Shown in pieces: positions 16,663 to 25,886 of a stretch of DNA of 64,000 nt (its first letter is position 1; the number at the start of each line of letters is the position of its first letter). A program made the position numbers and the translations under genes. This DNA is from JBJMQS01 sp045802605 (GTDB lineage Bacteria > Planctomycetota > Planctomycetia > Gemmatales > Gemmataceae). Under the pieces are notes generated by a model. That model had not been told where the DNA came from. It saw only the letters and a list, made by a program, of their open reading frames with translations, and did not search any database. The DNA is taken from positions 62,001 to 126,000 of the forward strand of contig JBJMQS010000030.1 in NCBI GenBank assembly GCA_045802605.1, given 5' to 3'.

Positions 16663-16893
16663 TCAGGTAAAGTAATCGCGATCATATTCGAGCGTGTCAT
16701 CGGGTTGGCGAATGCCTTCCACACACTTCCGCATTACCTCGCCTCGCGTTCGCGGCCCTTCCGCGCGCTTGCCAAGACTGTTCATGCGCCAGAAGTGATA
16801 GCTCGATCGAAGCTGGCCTTGGAAGTCGTAGTCTCCCTTCGGAATGTGCTTGATTTCTTCTTTGACGATCGCTGTCATTTCAACAAGTTTCAT
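16663..16893 (-). CDS. Small hypothetical protein
   Basis: A 76-residue soluble protein starting MKLVEMTAIVKEEI, with a good GGAGAACC binding site before the ATG at 16893. It contains GDYDFQGQLRSSYHFWRM and ends LEYDRDYFT. It is rich in aromatic and charged residues with no membrane segment. No family recognised. A run of cytosines (G-quadruplex potential on the coding strand) lies about 120 bp upstream. Confidence 0.6.
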   Translation of the reverse strand: MKLVEMTAIVKEEIKHIPKGDYDFQGQLRSSYHFWRMNSLGKRAEGPRTRGEVMRKCVEGIRQPDDTLEYDRDYFT

Positions 16894-17012
16894 AGTTGGT
16901 TCTCCGTGCTGGCAATGCGCAATCGTATCGGAGCTTATTGAGACTTGACAATGATCATCTGTCCAAAAGCGACTATTTTTCTAGGGTTTTGTTGAAACGT
17001 CTTGAGACGGAG

Positions 17013-17031
17013 CCCGCCCCCCACCCCCCCC
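17013..17031 (-). other. Potential G-quadruplex tract
   Basis: On the minus strand this reads as runs of 8, 6 and 3 guanines separated by single bases, in a gene-free stretch between the gene at 16893 and the large lipoprotein gene. The rest of 16894-17334 shows nothing I can name. Confidence 0.4.
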
Positions 17032-17334
17032 TACTGCCGGACCATGAAAACCGCTAACCCCAGCCGCACCCGGTAGAGGGGGTATATGTCACTCGATTTG
17101 AAGTCAGAATAGTTCTTCGATGTACAGAAATCTAAGACTACGATCCCACTACCTCAAAACATGGCTTAAGATGCTGCCTGCAACAATGCTTCGGCGACCA
17201 CTAGAAAAAGACCTCTCTCTTCCGACCGCGAAACCCTGACATTTTGCCTGATCTACCCCTTCGGAAAATCCGATTAATAAGGAAATGTCTTGCAAAGCGA
17301 GACATCATCGACTCGTGAATATCGAGGGACCGCA

Positions 17335-20300
17335 ATGCGATCGCCCGCCCATCTGACCCTTCGGGTCAGCACTTTGCTTTTGTTTGTCGGGTTAACCTGT
17401 ACCATCGCCTCATGCGAAACATTCACTGAAGACTTAGATTTTTCGGATGAATCTGGTTTGTCCTGCGCCCAATCTTCTCCCAAGGCACGCGTGTGCCATC
17501 GCCCAACCGTCGCCGCCTTAGCAAAGGACATTGACTCGCTCGAACGGCACATCGAGCGGTACGGCAGCATTGTCGCCAAACAGCCCGACATCTGGGGACA
17601 GGCTCGGCTGACGAAATATCGCGCGGAATTTGAAAAGGAGATGTTCGCCGAGTTTGGTAACTTTAAAGAGACTTTGCAAGGCTCGGTATCACGTAGCGAT
17701 CAGGCTTACTTCGCCAATGCTCTCGCGTTGTCCGCCGCGATTAGCGGGGAACAGGCGGGCGCTTTCGCGCCACGATCAAGGGTTGCTGTTCAAAACAATA
17801 CGTCCCAGCAAACAGTGAATCCGACCGCGATCCAGCCCGCCGATGCGGACAAGTTATTGCAGACGGGCGTATTTGCTGGATTTGATTCAATTCAACGCTC
17901 GAAATTGACCACGCCTTTGACCATCGGTTTCGGCGATCTTGCCAAGGCTGGCATCGCTTTAGAACCGACAATTCAACTCGATCAGAAAGCACGCTACCTC
18001 GACCATCTAGACCAAATTCGACGGACTAATGAAGGTGACGATACGGCGGACTCGCCAGGCTATTCGCTTAACTTGGTCCGAATCCCGGTGTCGGTCTTGC
18101 CAGGAAAATGCACGGAGAGAGGTCATGGCGCAGACATTACATTCACACTGACGCCCTATTTGAATGACGAGCTCTTGCCGACCACCGTGCGTAATCTCGT
18201 CATAAACGACGTTGTCGATCTATTGGCTTACCCAATTGTGAAAGTGGGAGATTCCAAACTCTTCCTGGAGACAGTGAAATCGGCCGCAAACGATCCCAAG
18301 AAGTCACCCGCCAACCAGCCCCAACCGAGGCTTAGCATTCATGAACCAAAAGCTATGATCATTCAGTCCCTTCGCGGCGCGAAACCTGATGCCACAAAAA
18401 TCAATGCAGCGGCGGCGGCTATTGAAAAAAATCTACCGCGACCATCCGCCAATCGCCGACTGGCGACGATACCACTTTCTCCTACACAAGTGATTCCGGT
18501 TTTAGGGAAAAACGAGCTGTACACAATCACTACGGAAATCTGCTTACAAATCGTCGATCATCTAGGAGCTCAAGAGCGTTTTTACCTCTTGGAAGCGCAA
18601 TCCGCATTGCGCGCCGAATTGAATACTTCGTACGAGATGCTGGAACAACAGCCAGAACTATGGACATGTCTGCATCAGATTTCACAGGCCATTCGCGCCA
18701 ACGACTGTCAAGGGATCGCGGTCCTCCGCTGTCAATTCCTGGCCATTGCGTCGAAGTGCTGTCCCTCTCAGCTCACCGCCAATCTCGCCTGGGCCATCGT
18801 CGTGGAATCGGCGCTACTTAACGACCGCTTAAACCGAGACATGCGGGAGGCAAGTGCAGCCAAAGGGTGTGCCTGTCATTGCGCAGAAGGCATGCAGTTT
18901 TGCTTGCCGGGACAACTGCTGACACCCGAGGCTCGCCACAGCTTCAACGAGTATGTTCGCTGCCGCTGGCCGATCCATGTTTTCGCTTTGGATCCAATGT
19001 CACAGGACCAGAACATCGCCGACGCCTACAGTAGAAGGCAAGAAACCCAACTGGCACTGTCGCTCGCCTTTGTCAGCGGCAATATTAGCGCCCGCAACAT
19101 GACGCGGTACGCCCGCCGACTGGAAAAAGACATGGAAACGATAGCGATAAACCGCACGCAGATCGGTTTCTCGCACGGTGAAGACACATTCGGCTGGCGA
19201 TTCTATCCGCGAGTGCAGAGCCCTCCGTTCGAAAGCAATGCGACATCGTTATTCCGCGATCAGTTAATCGGTGGCCCGAGCAAAAAAGCTGAGCTTCGCC
19301 AGCCATGGCTCGAACCGGGAATGCGCGAGTGCGTTGCGATTGTGATGATGCCATCGTTCGTGCCGTATGTCACTTGTGAGTCCTCGACCAACTGGTTTAG
19401 CCTCGCTAATCCCAAAGCCAAGAAGCTCACTACCAGCGATGCAGTGGCGTTGGGACGAGCGGTTAAGTCAATCCACGCGTGCGGTACAAACATCGAAAAC
19501 ACCGAATGCTATCGTGACGGCGATGTAGCACGTTTGTTGAACAAGGCTCATCAACTCGAGGCACGCCTGCCACTGCAAAGCGCACAAGTGCAAGTGCCTT
19601 ACGAAAACACGCTTGGCGGTTTCGAAATGTTCAACACCGGGATTACGGATCTTGCGCCTCAACTACGCGGTTGGTACGGCGCTCCGGGTGCCAGCACCAA
19701 GGCTGACACGACATTATTCCTTGTGGGTGACCACTTTAGCGTACATCACACAAAAGTCATTGCGGGCGGCAAAGAATGCAACTTCGAACTCATCAGTCGG
19801 CAGGTCATGCAGGTAACCATTCCCAAGAGCGTCGCGAACAACGTCCGCAAGGAGGGCGGCAAAGCCACAACGAATCCAGATTCAATAGAGATGCAATGTC
19901 GACACGAAGAGGCTGCGATTGTCTCGCAACAGAAACCTCAAGACGAGCTGAAATCGCCGGAGGTTCCTGCAGACTCCTCGGCGACGCCAACTGAATACCA
20001 TTACGTGGACGTGCATGTGGCTACGCCCTACGGTGTGACGGCGCATTTAGAAATTCCGACGTCTGATGGAGGCTCGGACTCCACGGCGAGCGTTCTGAAT
20101 TGGGGGCAAGATAACGTCGAAGTCGTATTCATGTATGGAAGCGGAGGCGTTGTCCCTCCGGCCGTTTCAGTAGTTCGGCCCCCGCTAACGATCAAGGGCG
20201 ATATCACCAAGACAACGGCGGGCCTTGTTCCCGCTGCGCCCTACAAGCTCACATTGACTTTTAGTGAACCCGTCAAAATCCCATACGCCAAGCCTTTCAC

Positions 20301-21057
20301 AAAAGACGTTTCTATCGAAAACATCCCCGCAAGCGCCTTCGACAGGAAAAAATCGGTTCTTACCGTTCCAGCTGACATGGTCTCTGCGGCGCTGTTCAAA
20401 GCCTATGGAAACTATTTTGGCCCGCGAGACATTAACCCGCCGGTCCCGCTGAAGCTTGAAAAGGCAACGATCCAGTCAACAAACACGAGTTCTGCGTACG
20501 AAGCGGTGCAAATCGCTGGTGATCTGACTGTACTTTGGCTGGATGCAACGGCGGGTCATCCGACGCCATGCGGGACATGCGCGACCGCGCTGCCGCCGTT
20601 TGTGGCCGGACCATGCGCTGAGGCTTGGCACACCTGCCCATCGCCAGTTCCCGCCACACCTGGAGCGTTCCTGTGGCGACCTTCGACACGGCTAAACGTC
20701 GTGTTCAAGAACAACCAAGCTCAGGATCTCACTTTTGAAGATCCGAGCGCTGGCAATGACCTTAGAATCGTCAACGCCAGTCAATCCAAAGACGACACAC
20801 TCAAGCTGTCATTACAGGTCTTGGCTCTCACAGATGGAGCGGTTAGGCGCATTGGTAACCCAATTGATCAAGGCCTCACGTTTGTAAACGGCGTGGTAAC
20901 GGTCGATCGGAAAGACATCAAAACGGAAATTGAGAAGAGCTTGAAATCGGGAAACATGTCAAATCACTTTATGGTCACGGGAGTACTGACGTCTTCAGCA
21001 GTACCGCCAACAATGATCCCCGTCGAAGGCTCGCTGCGAATTCAAGTAATTCGTTAA
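17335..21057 (+). CDS. Very large lipoprotein of unknown function
   Basis: This 1240-residue protein starts with a lipoprotein signal (TLRVSTLLLFVGLTC, then IASC before the mature cysteine), so it is probably anchored in a membrane facing the periplasm or surface. GAGGGA precedes the ATG at 17335. The N-terminal third is helical. The middle has two cysteine clusters (CLHQI ... ANDCQG ... ASKCCPS and GCACHCAEGMQFC). Around residues 785-850 an IPT/TIG-like strand set appears (LRGWYGAPGAS, FLVGDHFSVHHTKVIAGGKEC). The C-terminal part is beta-rich with another cluster (CGTCAT ... GPCAEAWHTC). No enzyme motif is visible. It stands alone and may be a surface scaffold or adhesin. No family recognised. 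Confidence 0.75.
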   Translation: MRSPAHLTLRVSTLLLFVGLTCTIASCETFTEDLDFSDESGLSCAQSSPKARVCHRPTVAALAKDIDSLERHIERYGSIVAKQPDIWGQARLTKYRAEFEKEMFAEFGNFKETLQGSVSRSDQAYFANALALSAAISGEQAGAFAPRSRVAVQNNTSQQTVNPTAIQPADADKLLQTGVFAGFDSIQRSKLTTPLTIGFGDLAKAGIALEPTIQLDQKARYLDHLDQIRRTNEGDDTADSPGYSLNLVRIPVSVLPGKCTERGHGADITFTLTPYLNDELLPTTVRNLVINDVVDLLAYPIVKVGDSKLFLETVKSAANDPKKSPANQPQPRLSIHEPKAMIIQSLRGAKPDATKINAAAAAIEKNLPRPSANRRLATIPLSPTQVIPVLGKNELYTITTEICLQIVDHLGAQERFYLLEAQSALRAELNTSYEMLEQQPELWTCLHQISQAIRANDCQGIAVLRCQFLAIASKCCPSQLTANLAWAIVVESALLNDRLNRDMREASAAKGCACHCAEGMQFCLPGQLLTPEARHSFNEYVRCRWPIHVFALDPMSQDQNIADAYSRRQETQLALSLAFVSGNISARNMTRYARRLEKDMETIAINRTQIGFSHGEDTFGWRFYPRVQSPPFESNATSLFRDQLIGGPSKKAELRQPWLEPGMRECVAIVMMPSFVPYVTCESSTNWFSLANPKAKKLTTSDAVALGRAVKSIHACGTNIENTECYRDGDVARLLNKAHQLEARLPLQSAQVQVPYENTLGGFEMFNTGITDLAPQLRGWYGAPGASTKADTTLFLVGDHFSVHHTKVIAGGKECNFELISRQVMQVTIPKSVANNVRKEGGKATTNPDSIEMQCRHEEAAIVSQQKPQDELKSPEVPADSSATPTEYHYVDVHVATPYGVTAHLEIPTSDGGSDSTASVLNWGQDNVEVVFMYGSGGVVPPAVSVVRPPLTIKGDITKTTAGLVPAAPYKLTLTFSEPVKIPYAKPFTKDVSIENIPASAFDRKKSVLTVPADMVSAALFKAYGNYFGPRDINPPVPLKLEKATIQSTNTSSAYEAVQIAGDLTVLWLDATAGHPTPCGTCATALPPFVAGPCAEAWHTCPSPVPATPGAFLWRPSTRLNVVFKNNQAQDLTFEDPSAGNDLRIVNASQSKDDTLKLSLQVLALTDGAVRRIGNPIDQGLTFVNGVVTVDRKDIKTEIEKSLKSGNMSNHFMVTGVLTSSAVPPTMIPVEGSLRIQVIR

Positions 21058-21300
21058 GAGCGATCGCTGAGCAGGATTAGCATTAATATTGGAACTCTTG
21101 TAGGACAGCCGCATGCGAGTTTGAGCTTTGGACGGGCGATGATCGCACCCGAAGGCGATGTCATAATTCCCTTTCGAACTCAAGTGATGTCGAAACCTCG
21201 CAGGAGGCATATAGCGTGCCAACGTCGTCGTCAAATTCACTTTATCACCTATCAAAACTCCTTCCCAACTCTGTTCGCCTCTCGCCCTGGAGATTGATTC

Positions 21301-21630
21301 ATGGCGAAGAAGCGTGCCCCACGAAACGGTGAACCAACAAAAGCCAGCGCTATCCGGGATCTGCTTGCGGTCGATTCGACCATGAAGGCAACCGCCGTCA
21401 TCGCTGCCTTGAAGGCGAAGGGCATCAAGGTCAGTGCCAACCACGTCTATCTGATCAAGAGTAAATCCAAACAGCGCAAGCGCCGGCAGCGTCGAGAAGA
21501 GGTGGCCGCAACAACCCAGAGAAACGGATTCTCGGGTGCCGCCAAAGCGGTCACTCGCGTCATGGATCTCGCGCGTGACCTCGGCGGGCTGCGCAATCTC
21601 AAGTCACTGGTGGATGTGCTTTCGCAGTAG
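21301..21630 (+). CDS. Small basic HTH-like protein of planctomycete type
   Basis: A 109-residue basic protein with GGAGATTGATTC before the ATG. TKASAIRDLL, then MKATAVIAALKAKGIKVS and NHVYLIKSKSKQRKR suggest a small helical DNA-binding domain followed by a basic linker. Proteins beginning with a T-K-A-(S/D)-A-I-R pattern and a short KGI-x-VS step are frequent in planctomycete genomes, from memory, and are unnamed. The last 40 residues form an amphipathic helix (AAKAVTRVMDLARDLGGL). A regulatory role is inferred only. Confidence 0.72.
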   Translation: MAKKRAPRNGEPTKASAIRDLLAVDSTMKATAVIAALKAKGIKVSANHVYLIKSKSKQRKRRQRREEVAATTQRNGFSGAAKAVTRVMDLARDLGGLRNLKSLVDVLSQ

Positions 21631-21901
21631 AGTTGCCGATGGTAAGCCGACCGATTTTGGTGGGCTGAGTCTCGGATGCCTCATTGGCGTCTGGACTCAC
21701 ATGGTAGCCCGGCCACGTCTGATCTTGCGGGTGCCAAAGCGCCACCCCTGCGAGCACTCTTTCGCGCAAGACTTCGACTTTCTCTGGCGTACCGGGACGA
21801 GCGATGGTCGGCCTCTGCGGCAACGGAGGCTCTTCCATGGACCGCGCCGCACTTCGTCGAGCTTGTTGGTTCCGGGGGCTGTAGGGTTCAAACATCGTCA
21901 T
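21599..21901 (-). CDS. Short hypothetical protein, convergent with the HTH-like gene
   Basis: About 100 residues, with ATGACGATG at 21901-21893 offering two starts. QRPTIARPGTPEKVEVLRERVLAGVALWHP is the informative part: I recall small planctomycete proteins with a PG-(T/S)-x-x-K-x-x-x-L-x-x-R-x-x-x-G-x-x-L-(F/W)-HP-x-D pattern, of unknown role. Its 3' end overlaps the previous gene by 32 bases on the opposite strand, so one of the two calls may be wrong at its end. Confidence 0.5.
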   Translation of the reverse strand: MTMFEPYSPRNQQARRSAARSMEEPPLPQRPTIARPGTPEKVEVLRERVLAGVALWHPQDQTWPGYHVSPDANEASETQPTKIGRLTIGNSTAKAHPPVT

Positions 21902-22516
21902 CGCCGGCTGGAAAAGCGGTGAGTCCACCAAAGTATCCATTCAACGCGAACTTCCAGACTATCGCGTCATGCCTGGGGCGTTCAAGGGGCTGGCATTGGA
22001 TAATCCTAGTTCGCAATCGCCAGCAGCGACAGCTTGTGTCGCACCGGCAGAAAATCGCACCGGTGCGGCCATCACGATCGGCAAAATGTTCAAGAATCGT
22101 ATTCCCGTTCACGGAGGATACGACGGTGCTCTCAGTGGAAGTGCAGAAGATCAAGCGCGGTTGCCCCAAATCTGGTTTCGATTCGCGGGGCGTCGTGTTG
22201 AGTTCAGCGCCGCTCAGGATCTTCGATGGCCTATGCCTCGCAACAACGATCGTAGACAAGCGTTCGTCCTTCTCACGCGTAGTAATGCCCTCAGTGGGAA
22301 GGCACCGGCATTTGAGCCAATCCAGAAGCAATTGGAGGCCTTCTATGAAGCAATGCCGCACGGACGGTGAATGTCTCTAGCGAAGATCGCGTTCCACAAC
22401 GGCTATCTGGAGTCGTCGGTGTCAGCGCGCACGACAGATCTGCGGAAAAACGGTATCGTGGTGGAAAAGCGAAAGGCCAGCGACGAGAAGTTGTTCGAGT
22501 ATCGCTCCCGGCAGGC
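21902..22516. other. Gene-poor stretch
   Basis: A plus-strand frame runs from 21969 to 22370 but I find no family signature or ribosome binding site, and competing frames look equally weak. No repeat is evident. It separates AT-richer sequence on the left from the GC-rich cluster on the right. Confidence 0.4.
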
Positions 22517-22942
22517 CTAGGGAGGCGAAACGCCGTTTCCGCGTATCCGGTACGTCGCGGTGCGGGCGTGCCCGTCGTCGAAGACGGCCTGCGCCTGGAA
22601 GTCGAACGGACCAGCGGTGCACGCCAGTTCCCCGGTGACGCGGAGCGATTGTCCCGGATCGATCGTTTTTTCGCCGTCGAAATCCAGGTGGAAACAGAAC
22701 TGGGGGGTGCACGCAGTCGGCAGGCCGATCAGGCGCACCGGACGGTCGCCGCGGTTGGTGATGACGACCGTCATCGGGTGCGGATCGGAGTCGGGTTGGA
22801 CCGCGATGTCCCCCATCTCCACGTCGGCCACGGCCACGGCAGGCTCGGGCGGACGGTCGCGTAACGAACTCCAGACGCCGCCGGCGGCGGCGAGCACCGC
22901 GAGCGCGGCGGCGGACAGGATTCCTCGTCGGGATAGCGTCAT
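22517..22942 (-). CDS. Exported DUF1573-like protein
   Basis: A 141-residue protein with an N-terminal export or anchor segment (MTLSRRGILSAAALAVLAAAGG; the SRRG start is Tat-like). The rest is one immunoglobulin-like domain: VVITNRGDRPVRLIG, then CTPQFCFH and a late CTAGPF. This strand order with cysteines after the 'NRGD.P.RI' strand is the DUF1573 pattern. It is the last gene of a four-gene minus-strand cluster of much higher GC than its surroundings. It shares its domain type with the fusion at 24451, so both may bind the same partner. Confidence 0.75.
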   Translation of the reverse strand: MTLSRRGILSAAALAVLAAAGGVWSSLRDRPPEPAVAVADVEMGDIAVQPDSDPHPMTVVITNRGDRPVRLIGLPTACTPQFCFHLDFDGEKTIDPGQSLRVTGELACTAGPFDFQAQAVFDDGHARTATYRIRGNGVSPP

Positions 22943-22957
22943 GCGGCCCCCCAGCGA

Positions 22958-23917
22958 CTACGGGTTTGGTCGGCGCGCTCGCCGCAATACGAAGCCGAGG
23001 ACGGCGAGCGCGCCGACCGCGGCCCACCAGCCCCACGTCCGGTGGGGTTTCGCGGGCGGGGACTCGGCCGTAGCCTGCGGTTCCTCCGGCTCCGGCAGGC
23101 CGAAGCGCGACAGGTGCGCCTCGGCGAGCGGCCCGGACACGCCGAAGTCGTAGCCGCTGAAATCGTAACGCTCGCGCAGGGAATCATTCACCGACTCGCA
23201 GGTCCGGCACGTCACGCGGGAGCCTGACCGCTCGATCTGGCGGCTCTCGGTCCACTTGTATTCGCCGCTGCTCTTGTCGCCGCTGCGGTTCTCGGTCCTG
23301 ACCGCGCAGAAATGCGCGCTCGGGTCGAGGGTCAGCGTTCCGCCGCCGCCCGGATGGGGCTCCTTGGTCTGTTTGATGGTATGGGGCAGGATGCGGTAAT
23401 CCACATCGACCAGGCCGTCGTGCGGCCGCACCGCGTCAATCACGAAGTCCGGGTCGGCGACGAGAGCATCGGACAGCCGGTCGGCGACGACCGAGAGCGG
23501 GTGGAAGATCGCGCTGGTCGGCGAACGGGGAGATATCTCGTTGTGAAAATACGTCCTGGTGATGTCGGCGGTCTCGTCCAGGTGCACGACGGACCATGCG
23601 TCGCGGTCCCCGGTCCGACCGACGAGAAAACCGTAGCGGCCGTTGAAGCCCGTGGCGAATTCGCGCCCCGGCCGGCTGGACAGCGCGAAGATTTGGCCAT
23701 CGCTCCGCGTGACCGCGCTGGTATTGGGCGGGTCGTCCGTCCCCTTCGCGGTCGTCGTGCGCAGGCACACGTAACGGACGTTCTGCTCGTCCAGGCGGCG
23801 CAGCTCGGACCATTCCGCGGCCAGTGTTTGTTTTGCGTTCTCGGCGGTGAGATCCGCGCCGGCCGCGCCGATCGTTCCGAGGGCCAGGACAGCGAGGCTG
23901 AAGGGTCGCGTCATCAT
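22958..23917 (-). CDS. Exported protein with C-terminal membrane anchor, unknown function
   Basis: A 319-residue protein with a signal peptide (MMTRPFSLAVLALGTIGAAGA) and a C-terminal hydrophobic segment followed by arginines (WWAAVGALAVLGFVLRRARR), so most of the chain lies outside the cytoplasm. The middle is beta-rich (GYDFGVSGPL, DVDYRILPHTIKQ) with a CRTC pair near residue 239. No enzyme motif recognised. It ends 16 bases before the DUF1573-like gene, which implies co-transcription. The anchor layout resembles C-terminal sorting tails, but no conserved sorting motif is obvious. Confidence 0.75.
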   Translation of the reverse strand: MMTRPFSLAVLALGTIGAAGADLTAENAKQTLAAEWSELRRLDEQNVRYVCLRTTTAKGTDDPPNTSAVTRSDGQIFALSSRPGREFATGFNGRYGFLVGRTGDRDAWSVVHLDETADITRTYFHNEISPRSPTSAIFHPLSVVADRLSDALVADPDFVIDAVRPHDGLVDVDYRILPHTIKQTKEPHPGGGGTLTLDPSAHFCAVRTENRSGDKSSGEYKWTESRQIERSGSRVTCRTCESVNDSLRERYDFSGYDFGVSGPLAEAHLSRFGLPEPEEPQATAESPPAKPHRTWGWWAAVGALAVLGFVLRRARRPNP

Positions 23918-23983
23918 GTTTCATCCGTGTGTGATGGCCGGCCGCGCCTGTTGGGCGCGCGACCGGCGACTCCTAGCGGTGGG

Positions 23984-24379
23984 TCACCACGTCGGCGCGC
24001 AGGTGCACTTGCGTATCAGCGATTCATAATGGCACTTCCCCCAGAAGGGACAATCCCCACTACCGCATGAAGAGGTAGACTGGATGGCGCAGAAGTGCCA
24101 GCCCGTCGTCCCGTCTGCCGTTTGGAACTCCGAGACCCCCGTCGCGAAGGTATTCCCGTACTGGAGCTCGTCCTGCAGGAACGGCCAGAAGTTCGCGTTG
24201 AGACACCACTCGTTGCACTGTCCCCAGGTATATCCGGCGGCCTGGCATGCGGTCATACAGTCATCGTAGTCGTTCGCGCGCGCCTGCTGCGGCGAGACGG
24301 CGACCGCCGCGATCGCCACCGCGGCGATCGCCACGCTCCAACAGATGTTCCCCAGATGCGTCGTCAGTTTTCGGGCCAC
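23984..24379 (-). CDS. Exported ten-cysteine protein
   Basis: GTG at 24379 stands behind a near-perfect GGAGGTGACAAC binding site and gives 131 residues; an upstream ATG at 24454 would overlap the previous gene. A signal peptide (WSVAIAAVAIAAVAVSP, cleaved near ARA) leads into a mature region of about 95 residues with ten cysteines: DCMTACQ, QCNEWC, WHFCA, SSCGSGDC, GKCHY, RKCTC. Such density suggests five disulfides. It lies between a MauE-like membrane protein, whose family helps form disulfides in a cysteine-rich enzyme subunit, and exported DUF1573-type proteins. It may be their client. No family recognised. Confidence 0.8.
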   Translation of the reverse strand: MARKLTTHLGNICWSVAIAAVAIAAVAVSPQQARANDYDDCMTACQAAGYTWGQCNEWCLNANFWPFLQDELQYGNTFATGVSEFQTADGTTGWHFCAIQSTSSCGSGDCPFWGKCHYESLIRKCTCAPTW

Positions 24380-24450
24380 GTTGTCACCTCCAGGCGGGAG
24401 ACATGAGTCAACAGGCGCACGCGTCCCGCCCGCGCGGCGCCGGCTGTTCC

Positions 24451-25281
24451 TCATCGGGACTTGGCGAGCCCGGTCAGCTGAAACCGTAAGCGCGGCATGT
24501 CCTTGTCGTCCGTCAGTAATTCCGCCTTGCGCGTGTAGCGGCCCGATGTGGCCGGGCGCCTCAACCAGATATGGACTGAACCGCGGTTGCCAGCCTCGAC
24601 CGTGAGCGGCAGCGCGGCGTAAGTCATGCAGGAGCAGTCATTGGTCCCGCCGGTGATCCGGAGCGGGTGGTCCGACCGGTTCACGATTTCTACGGCTGAT
24701 TCTCCGACCGTTCCGACCGTTCCCTCGGGAAGTTCGACCAGCGAGGAATAGGTGACGGCCTCGCCGCGGAGGGCCGCGACCGCCGCGTCAAAGCTGCCGT
24801 AGATCCATACCCCGGTCACGGCGGCGAGGACGAGTACGGCAACCGTTCCTGGAATGACCCGCAGGAACCGGCCGCGAAGCCACCGCAGATCGTCGGCCAA
24901 ATCGCGCAGTGCCGGCCTGCGCACGCAGAGCCCCGCCACCAAAAGGCAATCGGCGCCGAACGTCGCCCAGGGGTTCACCTTGATCGCGCCCAGGCAGCCG
25001 CAGGACACTTGTCCCTCCAGGCCTTTGGCCAGGCTGGCGATCGCGAAGACACCGAATAGCGCGGTGGTAGCCAGCCACGCGCCGGCCCGCCGGACACCCG
25101 AGAAGAGCCATATTCCCAGCGCCAATTCGACGAGAGTCGTCAACGCGACGAGCCCAGGCGGCAGGGTGACATCGCGCACTGACGTCACGGGGACTCGGCT
25201 GCCGAAGATCTTGAGGGCGGCGGCGGCGACCAAAACGGCGCCGCAAATGATATGCATCGCTGGAGGGCGACTTCGGACCAT
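24451..25281 (-). CDS. MauE-like membrane protein fused to DUF1573-type domain
   Basis: A 276-residue protein. The N-terminal half has four membrane segments in MauE/DoxX order (ICGAVLVAAAALKI, VALTTLVELALGIWLF, ATTALFGVFAIASL, FGADCLLVAGLCV) and carries the conserved SCGCLG motif. A fifth segment (VIPGTVAVLVLAAVTGVWIY) leads to a periplasmic DUF1573-like domain (VEIVNRSDHPLRITG, then NDCSCM). MauE helps mature the disulfide-rich small subunit of methylamine dehydrogenase. Here GGGAG before the ATG at 25281 fixes the start, which the relic at 14301 also keeps. It heads the four-gene cluster. A redox role toward the ten-cysteine protein is a reasonable inference. Confidence 0.85.
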   Translation of the reverse strand: MVRSRPPAMHIICGAVLVAAAALKIFGSRVPVTSVRDVTLPPGLVALTTLVELALGIWLFSGVRRAGAWLATTALFGVFAIASLAKGLEGQVSCGCLGAIKVNPWATFGADCLLVAGLCVRRPALRDLADDLRWLRGRFLRVIPGTVAVLVLAAVTGVWIYGSFDAAVAALRGEAVTYSSLVELPEGTVGTVGESAVEIVNRSDHPLRITGGTNDCSCMTYAALPLTVEAGNRGSVHIWLRRPATSGRYTRKAELLTDDKDMPRLRFQLTGLAKSR

Positions 25282-25886
25282 GGGCAACTCCCTGGGCTCA
25301 GAGGTCGAATCATTCGAGGCCGCCGCATTGTTAACGCGGGTTCACCCAAAGTCAAGAACTTTATCCAATAATTGTTTTGCGCGATGATCGTACGCGGACA
25401 CGCGCCTGATTTCGTGATTGTCGCATGCGCGGGGATTGCGCTATCGTTTCGACATGCCAGGACCAAACTCCCGCGTCCTCGCCGCGGCGTGAAACCGAGG
25501 CCGCTTTCCGAACGGCTGTACGACCGCGACGCGTGCTGGCCAAAAAGATTGCCCAAGATATTGGAAATAGGCAAGGCCCTGCACACCTTCACGAATGATG
25601 CCACATGCGACAGCTCTAATAGACGTCACACTTTAGCTACGACCGTGTTGCAGATCTCAGAAGCTTGCAATTGATAAGGATGCACATTGTCGGACGACGC
25701 GGCGATAGGTTCCAATTAAGCCCGCAACCGCCACGACATTCCGCGGGCGACGGTTAGCCGACAATCCGGAGTCGGTTAAACACAATCTTGAACGGCCAAT
25801 TTCTCGCTTCGCATCATTCAAGCGGCGAGGCATTATCACGAGAGCATAAGGGCAACGGAAGAGTCACGGCGCGAACTGGTAGCTGA
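25282..25886. other. Gene-free stretch
   Basis: No frame on either strand has family likeness or a convincing start. The GC content falls back to the background level within about 60 bp of the cluster's first ATG. Confidence 0.4.

Noticed and set aside
21969..22370. Open plus-strand frame of 133 codons
   Set aside because: No binding site, no family likeness, and overlapping frames are equally open; noted only as a gene-poor stretch.
22517..25281. Methylamine dehydrogenase (mau) cluster
   Set aside because: Only a MauE-like protein is present; there is no large subunit, no MauG or MauD and the cysteine-rich protein does not look like MauA.
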